Assembly (NCBI GenBank): GCA_964627755.1
Contig: CAZVIH010000064.1
Coordinates: forward strand, 98,122-162,121
From: B10-G9 sp964627755
Lineage (GTDB): Bacteria; Chloroflexota; Anaerolineae; Anaerolineales; UBA11858
DNA: 64,000 bases
Reading direction: 5' to 3'
Shown here: piece after piece, positions 16,152 through 25,372 of the stretch
Numbering within the stretch: the first letter of the stretch is position 1
Layout: every line of letters starts with the position of its first letter
Program-made: the position numbers and the translations under genes
The notes under the pieces: model-generated
Seen by the model: the letters and a program-made list of their open reading frames with translations, nothing else
Told to the model about the DNA's origin: nothing
Database searches by the model: none

Positions 16152-17987
16152 ATGGAAATTCAACAAAATCAGGTTAAAAATCCTTTGGACCATATCCCGG
16201 AGGAAAATAATACCACTAAAAAACTGCAAGAATGGATGGATGCCACCAGAGGTTTTCCAGCAGGAGTATTTTATTCGGCTTCCCTTGCTGAAGGTATTTA
16301 TATTAATCCAAAAATGCTTGAGTATCTAAAACTGGAACAGACATCTATCAGCCCTGTTCTGGATGAATATTTTTGGTCACGCCTTGAATCTATCTCAGAA
16401 GACCCTGAACAAGCTCGGGTATCGATCGTTAATGCCAAAGAACGGATCCAATCGGAACCGAATGCAGAATTTAGGTTGGACACAGGTCTTGGTAACTGCC
16501 TGGTATTCAGGTTGTTTCAGATGAGCCTTACAGGGTCTGGTAATCGCGCCTATGGTGGTATTGTCTTAGACCAGGTTGACGGACGGGAAGTTTATTGCCG
16601 TCAGGTGAAAATGCTGGAAGAGATTAGTGTTAAGGCCAGGAAGGAAAACGCTTCTGCCAAGGGGAAGTTGGATGCCCTGGTAGATAACCTTCATATTTGG
16701 AGTCCGGATGTTCTGGATGAATTTTTATCTGATACAAAAAGCCAGCTTGATCTGGTGAATCAATCTCTCGATCTGATGCTGAATTTGATCCGCGCTTTTG
16801 GGGAGCTTCCTGTGTTCTCTGATACGGTTAATGTAAATGAGTTCTTGAAAGAGATCATTTTAGAGCAAAAGCAGGCTGAATTTCGGCTATCGGAGCAGCA
16901 AGAAAAGAATTCACATTCACCCTTGTCTGTCATTGATCCGGCTTTAACCCGTCTGTCCCTTCAATACTTGATGAAAGAAATCGTCTCTAATAATCCCGAA
17001 GGTCAGCCAGTTGATGTGTCAGTCAATGTCGGAGAACAGGATTTAAATATCAAACTGGAAAGCCCCAGGACGCTACCTTTACCTGGTCTGTCGACTGATC
17101 AGGAAGAAATTGAAGTATCTGGTCAGAACATCAGGCTCTACCTGGCAAAAAAAATTATTAATACTCAGGGGGGGGCGATAACCATCTTGAGGAAAGCGCC
17201 GGGCTCAGAAGCAATCTCAAGGATTGAGATCAGTTTACCTTCCGCGGCAGGATCTCAATCTTCTCAACAGCATGGTCCACCATCAGCGCAAGAAGGAATG
17301 GCAGAAGGCCGAATTTTGCTGGCAGAAGCCCAGGCTGATTACCAGATCCGGCTGAGTGAAACCCTGAAAGGGGCTGGTTACCGGGTGGATCTGGCTTCTG
17401 ATGGAAGCACGGCTCTTGACTTGGCCCAGTCTATAAATCCAGATCTGGTTATTGTGGCCCGGAATCTTCCTGGATTGGATGGGCTGCTGGTAACTCAGGG
17501 GATTCGGCGCTGGTCAGCACTCCCAATTATTATGTTAAGCGAGAGGACAGACCCTGGTGATTTGTTATACGCCTACCAGCTGGGAGTAGATGATTATTTA
17601 AAAAAACCAGTATCAACTCCAGAGCTGCTCGCCAGGGCGCAGGTTTGCCTGCGGCGCAGCGAACGTACCAAACATCCCATTACTCCTGATCTTTTTCAAT
17701 CCAACCTGATAAGAATTGATTATTCCACAAGGCAAGTCTGGGTCAGAGGGAAACCTGTGGAACTGACGCCCATCGAATATAACTTGCTGGTTTTTATGTC
17801 CCGGCAGGGAAAACAGATCATGCCTTATGAACAACTGCTGGAAAGTGTTTGGGAAGGACCGGATAAAGGGACCAGGCAGGGATTGTTTGTTCATGTTAAA
17901 CGGTTGAGGGAAAAAATTGAAGCAGATCCCAAGAATCCCCAGATTATCAATAATAAATGGGGAGTGGGGTATGTATTTAATCCTTGA
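16152..17987 (+). CDS. Fused degenerate sensor kinase and OmpR-type response regulator
   Basis: 611 residues. The N-terminal half has a PAS-like region (about 30-170), a helical region without a recognisable phospho-acceptor His, and an ATPase-like C-terminal segment (IRLYLAKKIINTQGGAITI). After a linker comes a receiver domain (about 390-505) and an OmpR-type winged helix (about 515-610; VELTPIEYNLLVFMSRQGKQ). In the receiver, the acidic pair reads AEA and the phospho-acceptor position reads VIVARNLPGLDG, with Ala where Asp is expected; the switch Lys (KKP) remains. Both modules therefore look phosphorylation-independent. It probably binds DNA in response to a non-phosphate signal. An alternative TTG start lies one codon upstream. 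Confidence 0.85.
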   Translation: MEIQQNQVKNPLDHIPEENNTTKKLQEWMDATRGFPAGVFYSASLAEGIYINPKMLEYLKLEQTSISPVLDEYFWSRLESISEDPEQARVSIVNAKERIQSEPNAEFRLDTGLGNCLVFRLFQMSLTGSGNRAYGGIVLDQVDGREVYCRQVKMLEEISVKARKENASAKGKLDALVDNLHIWSPDVLDEFLSDTKSQLDLVNQSLDLMLNLIRAFGELPVFSDTVNVNEFLKEIILEQKQAEFRLSEQQEKNSHSPLSVIDPALTRLSLQYLMKEIVSNNPEGQPVDVSVNVGEQDLNIKLESPRTLPLPGLSTDQEEIEVSGQNIRLYLAKKIINTQGGAITILRKAPGSEAISRIEISLPSAAGSQSSQQHGPPSAQEGMAEGRILLAEAQADYQIRLSETLKGAGYRVDLASDGSTALDLAQSINPDLVIVARNLPGLDGLLVTQGIRRWSALPIIMLSERTDPGDLLYAYQLGVDDYLKKPVSTPELLARAQVCLRRSERTKHPITPDLFQSNLIRIDYSTRQVWVRGKPVELTPIEYNLLVFMSRQGKQIMPYEQLLESVWEGPDKGTRQGLFVHVKRLREKIEADPKNPQIINNKWGVGYVFNP

Positions 17988-18001
17988 TTGAGGGGTGTTA
18001 A

Positions 18002-18030
18002 TTGACAAATATTCTAAAGTTTGTCATAAT
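18002..18030 (+). promoter_or_regulatory. Promoter of the S1-domain protein gene
   Basis: Consensus -35 TTGACA (18002-18007), a 17-base spacer and -10 CATAAT (18025-18030). It lies about 145 bases before the rpsA start, giving a long leader. Confidence 0.8.
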
Positions 18031-18083
18031 TTGAACGGAAGTACGGAGGTAATTATAACTCATTCAATTTGCTGAACCTTAGT

Positions 18084-18119
18084 GCTGCCTCAGGAGTGAT
18101 TGGGCAGCTAATTTTTTTT
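18084..18119 (+). terminator. Leader attenuator-like hairpin before rpsA
   Basis: GCTGCC (18084-18089) pairs with GGCAGC (18103-18108), and eight T residues follow at 18112-18119. This is the form of an intrinsic terminator, placed between the promoter and the start codon. It could end transcription early unless an antiterminator forms. Confidence 0.6.
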
Positions 18120-18176
18120 CAGGCAGACTATGATATCCCTAAGCAAATATTTTTCAGGAGTTAAACGCAGAGATTC

Positions 18177-19532
18177 ATGGAGAATGAGACCTTAACCCCA
18201 GAGCCAGAGCAGGAAAACCAGGTGCCGGAAGAAGATCAAACAGAGGATCAGCCGGGATGGTTTAAAGAAGTTGTCGACCATTATGATGTCGACAAACCCC
18301 AAAAAGGAGAAATGCTCAAGGGTACGATTCTGGATATCCAGGAAAGCTCAATCGTGCTCGATGTTGGTTTTAAACGTGATGCGATCATCCCGGGACAGGA
18401 CCTGGAGCGAGTGGATTCCGAGGTACTGAAAAATTTATCAACCGGAGATGAGATCTTCGTTAGTGTTATTCGGACGCCGGTGGGTGATGAGGATTTATTA
18501 GTATCCCTCCAGAGGGGTCTAGATTATAAAACCTGGATCAAGGCAGAAGAATTAGCTCGGTCTAATAAACAAATTGAATTAGAGGTTGTTGACCAGAACC
18601 GTGGCGGATTGCTGGTTGCGTACGAGAATCTACGTGGCTTTGTTCCTAACTCCCATATACCTGCCATCCGGAGAGGAACCAGCATGCAGCGGGCGGGGGA
18701 AATTAAATCCGAGATGATAGGAAAGACCCTACCTCTTAAAGTGATAGAAGTGGACCAGAAAGAACGCCGCCTGGTCTTTTCAGCCCGCGTAGTCCAGAAA
18801 GGCCAGCGACTGAAAAGGCTCAATGAAATTGAAATTGGCTCAATAGTTAAATCAAGGGTCGTGAATATTGTGGATTTTGGGATCTTTATCGACCTGGATG
18901 GAATTGACGGTTTAGTTCATAAATCGGAAATCGACTGGGAAAGGATCCCTCACCCCTCAAAATTGTTTAAGATTGGTGATGAGATCGAGGTTAAGATCAT
19001 CGGCATTGATAAAGAAAAGGAGCGGGTGAGCTTGAGCCGCAAAATTCTGCTTCCTAATCCCTGGTTGAAACTTGTAGAGAAGTTCCAGGTGGGTGATATT
19101 GTAGAAGGTATGGTTGTTTCTGTGCTTGATTTCGGGGCTTTTGTCGAACTGACCGAAGGTTTGCAGGGTTTGGTCCATATCAGTGAAATAGGTTATGCAA
19201 ACACTGAAGATCCTAAAGCTGTTGTCAAAAAAGGAGATCCAGTTATTGTTAAGGTGATGGCAATCGATCAGGCCAGAGAACGGATCTCACTAAGTATGAG
19301 ACGGGTGCCGATTTCAGAACAAATGGAATGGATCATGAATCTGGAATATGCGTCTGAAGGTATTTTATTGGATAAAGATGAAGACCTTCCGGAAGCAGAC
19401 CCGGAAGAAGAAATTGAAAAGAAAAACTCGAAAACAGGCAACACTGCAGACATTAATGGGGAAGAAATTGAAGACCTAAAACCAGAAGAAAATCCTGGAG
19501 GGCAAGAACAGGATGCTCCGCTGGAAGAATAA
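18177..19532 (+). CDS. rpsA: Ribosomal protein S1-type RNA-binding protein
   Basis: 451 residues with four S1 OB-fold repeats: about 42-110 (KGTILDIQESSIVLDVGFK), 125-195 (GLLVAYENLRGFVPNSHI), 212-283 (VVNIVDFGIFIDLDGIDGLV) and 298-370 (VVSVLDFGAFVELTEGLQGL). The N-terminus and the last 70 residues are strongly acidic. Repeats 3 and 4 are closest to canonical RNA-binding S1 motifs; repeats 1 and 2 resemble the ribosome-docking pair. It helps mRNA recruitment on the 30S subunit. Start chosen at the ATG at 18177; the CAGGAG upstream is rather distant (about 16 bases). Its leader carries a terminator-like hairpin. Confidence 0.92.
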   Translation: MENETLTPEPEQENQVPEEDQTEDQPGWFKEVVDHYDVDKPQKGEMLKGTILDIQESSIVLDVGFKRDAIIPGQDLERVDSEVLKNLSTGDEIFVSVIRTPVGDEDLLVSLQRGLDYKTWIKAEELARSNKQIELEVVDQNRGGLLVAYENLRGFVPNSHIPAIRRGTSMQRAGEIKSEMIGKTLPLKVIEVDQKERRLVFSARVVQKGQRLKRLNEIEIGSIVKSRVVNIVDFGIFIDLDGIDGLVHKSEIDWERIPHPSKLFKIGDEIEVKIIGIDKEKERVSLSRKILLPNPWLKLVEKFQVGDIVEGMVVSVLDFGAFVELTEGLQGLVHISEIGYANTEDPKAVVKKGDPVIVKVMAIDQARERISLSMRRVPISEQMEWIMNLEYASEGILLDKDEDLPEADPEEEIEKKNSKTGNTADINGEEIEDLKPEENPGGQEQDAPLEE

Positions 19533-19594
19533 TCCACCTCTGACGAATTGGTAAATCCTGATTAAATAGGCCTATCCAGGTGTGTATAGATAGG

Positions 19595-19616
19595 GTGGCT
19601 GACAAGAATCAGCCAC
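19595..19616. terminator. Hairpin between convergent genes
   Basis: GTGGCTGA (19595-19602) pairs perfectly with TCAGCCAC (19609-19616) around a six-base loop. It lies between the convergent rpsA and Cys-rich gene ends. T tracts are weak on both sides, so termination is plausible rather than certain. Confidence 0.55.
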
Positions 19617-19620
19617 ATAT

Positions 19621-19818
19621 TTAAGCATCAGTTTGGGTGTAGCTGTTTACCTGTTTGTTCAGATGGGATGGATACTCATCCTGAAGATCCTCACAATCAC
19701 ACTTTTCCCCAACCATACATTTCCTGCAGCAAAAAACCTGCTGACCTTTTTCTATAGGCTCCCAGCGAATTTCCACGCCACATCCATCACACCAGAGTGT
19801 ATCAGCGTACCATACCAT
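19621..19818 (-). CDS. Small cysteine-rich putative metal-binding protein
   Basis: 65 residues and not a named family that I can assign. Seven Cys are arranged as CDGC near residues 10-13, CCRKC at 30-34 and CDC at 40-42, consistent with a zinc-ribbon or metallothionein-like site. A strong GGGAGGTG Shine-Dalgarno six bases before the ATG supports expression. It lies between convergent rpsA and the dinG end. The tail after residue 45 is polar and probably disordered. Confidence 0.72.
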   Translation of the reverse strand: MVWYADTLWCDGCGVEIRWEPIEKGQQVFCCRKCMVGEKCDCEDLQDEYPSHLNKQVNSYTQTDA

Positions 19819-19995
19819 CTAACACCTCCCTTGTAATAGGATTTTATTTGGGTACATCTACACAACCTGAGAACTCAGGATTGTCCGCTGGGATATAGTC
19901 ATTGAGCGATAGTGTAGAGCTGGAGAGTTGAGATCTTTATAAGAAATATCTGATTTAACTATAACAAAAATTGTTAATAAGTTCAAGCTCCAGGC

Positions 19996-22839
19996 TTATA
20001 TATTCAGCCAGCGGCTGGCATCATCCGCTAGATCTGCGAGAAAACCCTGTTTTATGGTGCAGTTAGGAAGGGAATTTATGAACAGATTCCCATATGTCTT
20101 GGTCAAAAGCCTTTTATCGAATATAACAACAACACCAACATCTTTTTTGGTTCTGATCAATCTACCAAAACCCTGCCTGAAACTGAGAATTGCTTCGGGA
20201 AGCATGTACTCCTGAAAGCTGTCGTGATAAGTTTCAGCTCTGGCTGCGACAATTGGATCTGATGGAACTTTAAATGGCAGTTTGGCAATCACTAACACAG
20301 AGAGATCCTGCCCGGGTATATCCACACCCTCCCAGAAAGCTCTGGTACCCAGTAATACAGACTGCTCTGCCTGGCGAAAGCTTTTTAACAGAGTGTGGGG
20401 GGAAGGTCCGCTTCCCTGTTCATAAACAATGATACCTTCCTGGGCCAGTGGGCCAGTGATAGCTCTTCCTGTTTCCTGTAACTGGTTGTATGAAGTGAAT
20501 AAGACAAGTGTTCGTCCGCCGGTAGCCTTGCAAAGGGAGATCAGGCCTTTATTGAGTGCCAGTTGATGGCCTTTATAATCAGATGGTTCAGGGATATCCT
20601 CAACAAGGTATAAAAGGGAAGCATTCTGATAGTCAAATGGAGAGCCGAGAGCCAGTTCTTCTGCGTCATTCGCGCCTAACCTGTTGCGGATGTAATCGAA
20701 GCTCCCTGCAGTGGTTAATGTTGCCGAAGTAAGGATTACAGCTCTTTTTTCAAACCAGATGTAACGTTCCATCAGATCCCCAATATGCAAAGGTGCTGCC
20801 TGGATGGCGACAGTTGGTCTCTGGGGAGGAGATTCGATCCAGTAGATCATATTTGGATCTGGTTCAAAGACCAGATGGTCGATATTTTCATACATTTCGT
20901 ATAGCTCTCGGGAGGCTTCCCGCAGATCGTTCAGGATCGCTTCATATTGGGATTCGTCAGTCCGGTTTTTCCCAAGCAGCTCATTGATGGATTCCCATAG
21001 TTTTTGGATATCTTCCAGCAGGCCGTAGAGCGATTGGCGGGCTTCGTCCCAGGATTTTTCTACATCATCCCATTCTCCCTGTTCCCGCAAAATGCCGCGG
21101 AAATTCTCAGAAACCCTTGAGGAAGATTCGATCCTCGCCTGCTGGGTATACCTTCCGGTCGGTCTTCCACCCCTTGACCTGTCCAGAAGCAGCTGCAGGA
21201 TTCGGAAAAGATCATCCATACGACTCTGGGTCTTGAAAGACCGGGAGATGATCGATTGCACAAGCTGGTTAAGAGAAGCAAAATCACTGGGAGACAATTT
21301 GTCTTCACCCAGTTTTGTGATCCAGCTTAAAATTCCTTTCTTTTCGTCACCAAGAACCGAAAGCGATTTTCGTAATAATGAGTGAGATGTATAGAAGCTA
21401 AGAGCATTGGTTGTAGCGCTTTCCAGGTGGTGGGCCTCATCGATAATCAAGGTGTCATACTCGGGAAGGATTCTATTTCCGGTAGCAACATCTGCCAGCA
21501 GGAGCGCGTGGTTAACGATGATGATATGTGAAGAATGTGCTCGCTGCCTGGCCTGGTAAAAAGGACAGCGGCCGCCGGTTCGTTTTAAACAACCCTCGGT
21601 GGAACAGTCTTCATGTTCTGCGGAAATCCGATTCCAGATCCGGCGTTCCTCAGGTCCATTCAAATTTATCTCTCCCCGATCCCCTGTCAGACTGGATTCC
21701 AGCCAAACCAAGATTTTCCCCAAAACGCGCATCTCTTCTTCATTTTTTGGTTTGCTTTTGCGCAGGCTTTCCAGATGATGGGGACAAAGGTAATTCGAGC
21801 GGCCCTTTAAAACAGTTGCCCTGCATTTCAGGTCCATAGTCTCAAGCAGCAAGGGGATATCTTTGGTAATGAGCTGGTCTTGAAGGTTGATGGTATTGGT
21901 AGAGATCACTACCCGCTGCTGATTTTTTGTGGACCACAATGCCGCTGGAATGAGGTAGGCCAGGGATTTACCGATGCCGGTGCCTGCTTCGATCAAATAG
22001 TGTCTGCCATCAGATATTGCCCGGGATGCTGCCCGGAGCATTTCCATTTGTTCAGACCGATGTTCATAATCTGGAAATGATTTGTGGAATGGACCGCCTG
22101 GTTCAAGCACAGCGGTCACTTCATCCAGGTCCAAGCCCTTAATGGTCTCTTTGGGTTCGATAGGTGCTAATTCTGAGGGAGGAGCTTGCGCTAAAAGGGG
22201 ATTCTGGTACGGCTCTCCAGCGGCAGAAGGATCTTGCTCTTTCTTCTCCTGGTAAGCCCATTGGAAAGGTAGTGTACCTCCCCATCCGGTTCCGGGACAG
22301 AGGTGAACTATCTCACCAAGGGTCGGCAGCGATAGATCCAGAATCATATCAAACATGATCTGATAGATCGCCTGTGTGACCTTGGTATCATCCAGGGCTC
22401 GATGGGTTGCTCGCATTGGCACACCCAAAACTTGTCCCAGTGCCCTTAAGTTGTAGCGCCCTTCAGCTGGCAGGATCACAGAGGCCATTTCGTATGTATC
22501 AATTGAGGGGTTCTTTTTCAGGGAGCCCGCTGCTCGCAGAAAGGATAGATCGAATTTCACGTTGTGACCAATAACGGGAACATCTCCCACAAAGTCAATC
22601 AATTGGCTGATTGCTTCTTCAATATAGGGGATCTTATCGCCTCTCACCATAGCATCCGTGATGCCGGTTAATTGAGAAATGAAAGGAGGAATCTTGATCC
22701 CGGGATTGATCAGAGTCTCAAATTCTGACTCAATTCCCTTGTCAGTGAAGCGAATGGCACCAATTTCGATGATCCTGTCAGTTTTAGAATCAAGTCCAGT
22801 GGTTTCGATATCTAAAGCCACTAATGTTCTTTTTGTCAT
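19996..22839 (-). CDS. dinG: DinG-family helicase fused to a DnaQ-type 3'-5' exonuclease
   Basis: 947 residues. The N-terminal exonuclease (about 1-165) has ExoI DIETTGL (Asp10, Glu12), ExoII GHNVKFD and ExoIII HRALDD, so it looks active. The helicase part has Walker A AGTGIGKS, iron-sulphur cysteines (CPHH and the CSTEGCLKRTGGRC cluster region), the DEAH box IIDEAHH, and motif VI QGFGRLIRT. This two-domain form is the DinG of Firmicutes and relatives, a 5'-3' iron-sulphur XPD-like helicase that unwinds R-loops and structured DNA. It is preceded by AGGA before the ATG. Confidence 0.93.
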   Translation of the reverse strand: MTKRTLVALDIETTGLDSKTDRIIEIGAIRFTDKGIESEFETLINPGIKIPPFISQLTGITDAMVRGDKIPYIEEAISQLIDFVGDVPVIGHNVKFDLSFLRAAGSLKKNPSIDTYEMASVILPAEGRYNLRALGQVLGVPMRATHRALDDTKVTQAIYQIMFDMILDLSLPTLGEIVHLCPGTGWGGTLPFQWAYQEKKEQDPSAAGEPYQNPLLAQAPPSELAPIEPKETIKGLDLDEVTAVLEPGGPFHKSFPDYEHRSEQMEMLRAASRAISDGRHYLIEAGTGIGKSLAYLIPAALWSTKNQQRVVISTNTINLQDQLITKDIPLLLETMDLKCRATVLKGRSNYLCPHHLESLRKSKPKNEEEMRVLGKILVWLESSLTGDRGEINLNGPEERRIWNRISAEHEDCSTEGCLKRTGGRCPFYQARQRAHSSHIIIVNHALLLADVATGNRILPEYDTLIIDEAHHLESATTNALSFYTSHSLLRKSLSVLGDEKKGILSWITKLGEDKLSPSDFASLNQLVQSIISRSFKTQSRMDDLFRILQLLLDRSRGGRPTGRYTQQARIESSSRVSENFRGILREQGEWDDVEKSWDEARQSLYGLLEDIQKLWESINELLGKNRTDESQYEAILNDLREASRELYEMYENIDHLVFEPDPNMIYWIESPPQRPTVAIQAAPLHIGDLMERYIWFEKRAVILTSATLTTAGSFDYIRNRLGANDAEELALGSPFDYQNASLLYLVEDIPEPSDYKGHQLALNKGLISLCKATGGRTLVLFTSYNQLQETGRAITGPLAQEGIIVYEQGSGPSPHTLLKSFRQAEQSVLLGTRAFWEGVDIPGQDLSVLVIAKLPFKVPSDPIVAARAETYHDSFQEYMLPEAILSFRQGFGRLIRTKKDVGVVVIFDKRLLTKTYGNLFINSLPNCTIKQGFLADLADDASRWLNI

Positions 22840-22917
22840 AAGTAGTGATCCTGCGGCAGAGTTTGAACTATAACCTGCTAGTTAGAGGCATTAAATCAGA
22901 TCATGAATAGGATATCT

Positions 22918-24279
22918 TCAGGAATTTCCAAAGGCTTGGATGATCCGGGCCATATGTTTTGCGCCTTTCAGATAAAGATCAATGCGGATATTTTCGTCTG
23001 GCGCATGAGCATTACCGCCTGGATAACCGATCCCGGCAGTGACAACCGGCAATTGTAGCGTGGAGACAAAAGCATGATTTGGACCCGAGCCGCCAACCAT
23101 GGGTACCAGTTCCATCTGGCTGCCGTAGGCAGAGATAGATGTATCAACAACAAGTTTTACAAAGGGGTCGTCAGGATCAGTTCGCGCCGGCGGACCGCCC
23201 CCTAAATACTCAATATCAATATCTTGAAAACCTTCCTGGTCAAGATGCCTTCGTAACTGTATTAAAACCTCTTCTGGTGTCTGGTTTGGCACAAGCCGGA
23301 AGTCCACTTTTGCTGATGCGCTGGCCGGTAAAACGGTTTTGGATCCCGGCCCCTGGTAACCGGATGTCAATCCACAAATTGTACAAGTTGGCTCAAAGAC
23401 ACTGGCGACCTGCAGCTCGGTTTCATCCTCGTAATCTTTCAGAAAGCCTTTGATACCGTACCTTGATTTTAGCTCAGAACTGACGGGTGGAAGTGCCGCC
23501 AGCATTTGAATGTCCTTATCCGTTGGAGGGATGATGGAGTCATAAAATCCAGGCAAACGGATATGCTCGTTTTGATCTTTCAGAGTGTTTAAAGCCCAAA
23601 TGAGGCGCCAAGCAGGGTTGGGAAAGATAGATCCGCCCAGCCCGGAGTGCACGTCCTGATCAGCGGTTTTTATTGACAGTTCAACATAACATATACCCCG
23701 CAATCCCAGATACTGCATGGGAATATCGCGGTGATCTACACCACCAAATTCCCAGATACAGGCATCTGCCTGGAGTAGATCCTGGTGTTTTTCTATAAAA
23801 GCTGGCAAATGGACACTGCCTATTTCTTCTTCCCCTTCGAGGATGAATTTGATGTTGCAGGGTAGTTCACCAAATTCATTCAAGATAGCATCGATGGCAA
23901 ATAAACGGTAGGTAAAGTGTCCCTTATCGTCGCTGATACCCCGCCCATACATTTTTCCATCTCGTTCTTCTGGATCAAAGGGGGGTGAAGTCCAGAGCTC
24001 AAAAGGTTCGGCTGGCTGGACATCATAATGGTTATAAATCAATAGCGTTTTATCTGTTTTGCCTTTTCTTTCAGCTAGCACAACCGGGAATCCAGCGGTA
24101 GCATATATATTTACGTCAAACCCTCGTTTTTCAAGCATGGCAGCAGTCATTTGGGCTGCTTCTTCCATACCCAATTTCTGAGCAGCCACACTGGGCTGTT
24201 GACAGTACTTTTTGAGTTCAGTCAGGCTGTTCTTTAAATTAGCTTCTAGAAATGAATCAATATTAGAAAATTCTGTCAT
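22918..24279 (-). CDS. M20-family metallopeptidase (dipeptidase)
   Basis: 453 residues. Metal ligands and catalytic residues of M20 are visible: NHYDVQP, GRGISDDKGHF, EGEEEIGS with the catalytic Glu pair, and DVHSGLGG leading into the lid domain. Near the C-terminus is GGSGPNHAF. It hydrolyses dipeptides or related amides with two Zn ions in the cytoplasm. I chose the ATG at 24279, eight bases after GGAG, rather than a GTG three codons earlier. The start region overlaps the stop of the uridine kinase gene closely, so the two are probably one operon. Confidence 0.92.
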   Translation of the reverse strand: MTEFSNIDSFLEANLKNSLTELKKYCQQPSVAAQKLGMEEAAQMTAAMLEKRGFDVNIYATAGFPVVLAERKGKTDKTLLIYNHYDVQPAEPFELWTSPPFDPEERDGKMYGRGISDDKGHFTYRLFAIDAILNEFGELPCNIKFILEGEEEIGSVHLPAFIEKHQDLLQADACIWEFGGVDHRDIPMQYLGLRGICYVELSIKTADQDVHSGLGGSIFPNPAWRLIWALNTLKDQNEHIRLPGFYDSIIPPTDKDIQMLAALPPVSSELKSRYGIKGFLKDYEDETELQVASVFEPTCTICGLTSGYQGPGSKTVLPASASAKVDFRLVPNQTPEEVLIQLRRHLDQEGFQDIDIEYLGGGPPARTDPDDPFVKLVVDTSISAYGSQMELVPMVGGSGPNHAFVSTLQLPVVTAGIGYPGGNAHAPDENIRIDLYLKGAKHMARIIQAFGNS

Positions 24280-24284
24280 TAAGA

Positions 24285-24914
24285 TCACTCCTGGAGCATG
24301 GCTTCGATACGAGCAACGATCAAGTCCAGGGCGACGTGGTTATAACCACCTTCTGGAATAATCACACTGGCATATCGTTTTGAGGGCTCTACGAATTCAA
24401 GGTGCATAGGACGAACTGTTTCAATGTACTGGTTGATGACACTCTCAGTTGTCCGACCTCTTTCTTCAATATCTCGTCGTAACCGACGGATAAAACGTAC
24501 ATCAGCATCTGTGTCCACGTAGATTTTTAGATCAAAGAGTTTCCGCAGTTCCGGTTCAGCAAAAAGTAATATACCTTCGACGATCAGGATCGTTCGCGGA
24601 TCGACTGTCGTGGTTTCCGAAGTACGGGTGTGGGTTTTAAAATCGTAATTAGGAAGTTCGATGGAATTACCTTCCCGAAGCTGATTGATGTGTTCGATCA
24701 ACAGTTCTGTCTCCAGAGAGGAAGGATGGTCAAAGTTGACCTGGGCCCGCTCCTCAACAGAGAGGTCACGGAGCTCACGATAGTAGGCATCGTGTGGTAA
24801 AAACGCGATTTTCTCTGGACCAACTGTATTGAGAATATAATCTGCAACAGTTGTTTTGCCTGATCCAGTACCTCCAGCAATACCTATAACGAGTGATGTA
24901 TTTCTTTTAGTCAT
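24285..24914 (-). CDS. udk: Uridine kinase
   Basis: 209 residues. The P-loop is GIAGGTGSGKTT (near residues 11-22), followed by FDHPSSLETELL, PNYDFKTHTR and RFIRRLRRDIEERGR, all standard for uridine/cytidine kinase in pyrimidine salvage. The ATG at 24914 is chosen; an upstream in-frame start would include the promoter. A TATAAT lies nine bases before this ATG (24929-24924), so the transcript may have almost no leader. The gene reads into the M20 peptidase. Confidence 0.94.
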   Translation of the reverse strand: MTKRNTSLVIGIAGGTGSGKTTVADYILNTVGPEKIAFLPHDAYYRELRDLSVEERAQVNFDHPSSLETELLIEHINQLREGNSIELPNYDFKTHTRTSETTTVDPRTILIVEGILLFAEPELRKLFDLKIYVDTDADVRFIRRLRRDIEERGRTTESVINQYIETVRPMHLEFVEPSKRYASVIIPEGGYNHVALDLIVARIEAMLQE

Positions 24915-25042
24915 GGTGTAAGTATTATACTTGAATGGAGACAGGTTCTGGTAGAGGTTAGTTCTAAATAAAAACACAGATATGCAACAATATCAATTTT
25001 TCCCCGTATATATAACAGAACCTTTAGAAGGAGAGGAATAAA

Positions 25043-25354
25043 ATGAAAAAAACCGTTTTTATATTGATACTTGTATCACTGGCTCTGATTTTAAGTGCTT
25101 GTGCTGCCGGCCCAAACCAACTTCGCAATACACCTGATGAGGATGGAGAAGTGGCTGGATTCTGGATGGGACTCTGGCACGGTTTTATTGCCCCCATTAC
25201 CTTTGTTATTTCATTATTTTCCAAAAATGTATACGTTTTTGAGGTCCATAACAATGGTGGCTGGTATACCTTCGGCTTTCTGCTTGGTGCCTCAATGATC
25301 TTTGGTGGCAGTGGTGGCGGAGCAGCCAGCAGGAAAAAACGCAGAAGCTCCTAA
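25043..25354 (+). CDS. Small predicted lipoprotein
   Basis: 103 residues with a lipoprotein signal (lipobox LSAC, Cys20), a middle segment containing GFWMGLWHGFIAPITF, a second hydrophobic segment (about 76-92) and a basic C-terminal tail (RKKRRSS). GAGAGG precedes the ATG. The family is seen as a hypothetical protein in varied bacteria; function unknown. It is convergent with proC, and its stop lies 18 bases from the proC stop. Confidence 0.82.
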   Translation: MKKTVFILILVSLALILSACAAGPNQLRNTPDEDGEVAGFWMGLWHGFIAPITFVISLFSKNVYVFEVHNNGGWYTFGFLLGASMIFGGSGGGAASRKKRRSS

Positions 25355-25372
25355 AGCACATTACAGATAGAT

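Noticed and set aside
20793..22358. Several plus-strand open frames across dinG
   Set aside because: They are antisense to a long conserved coding region and show no family features.
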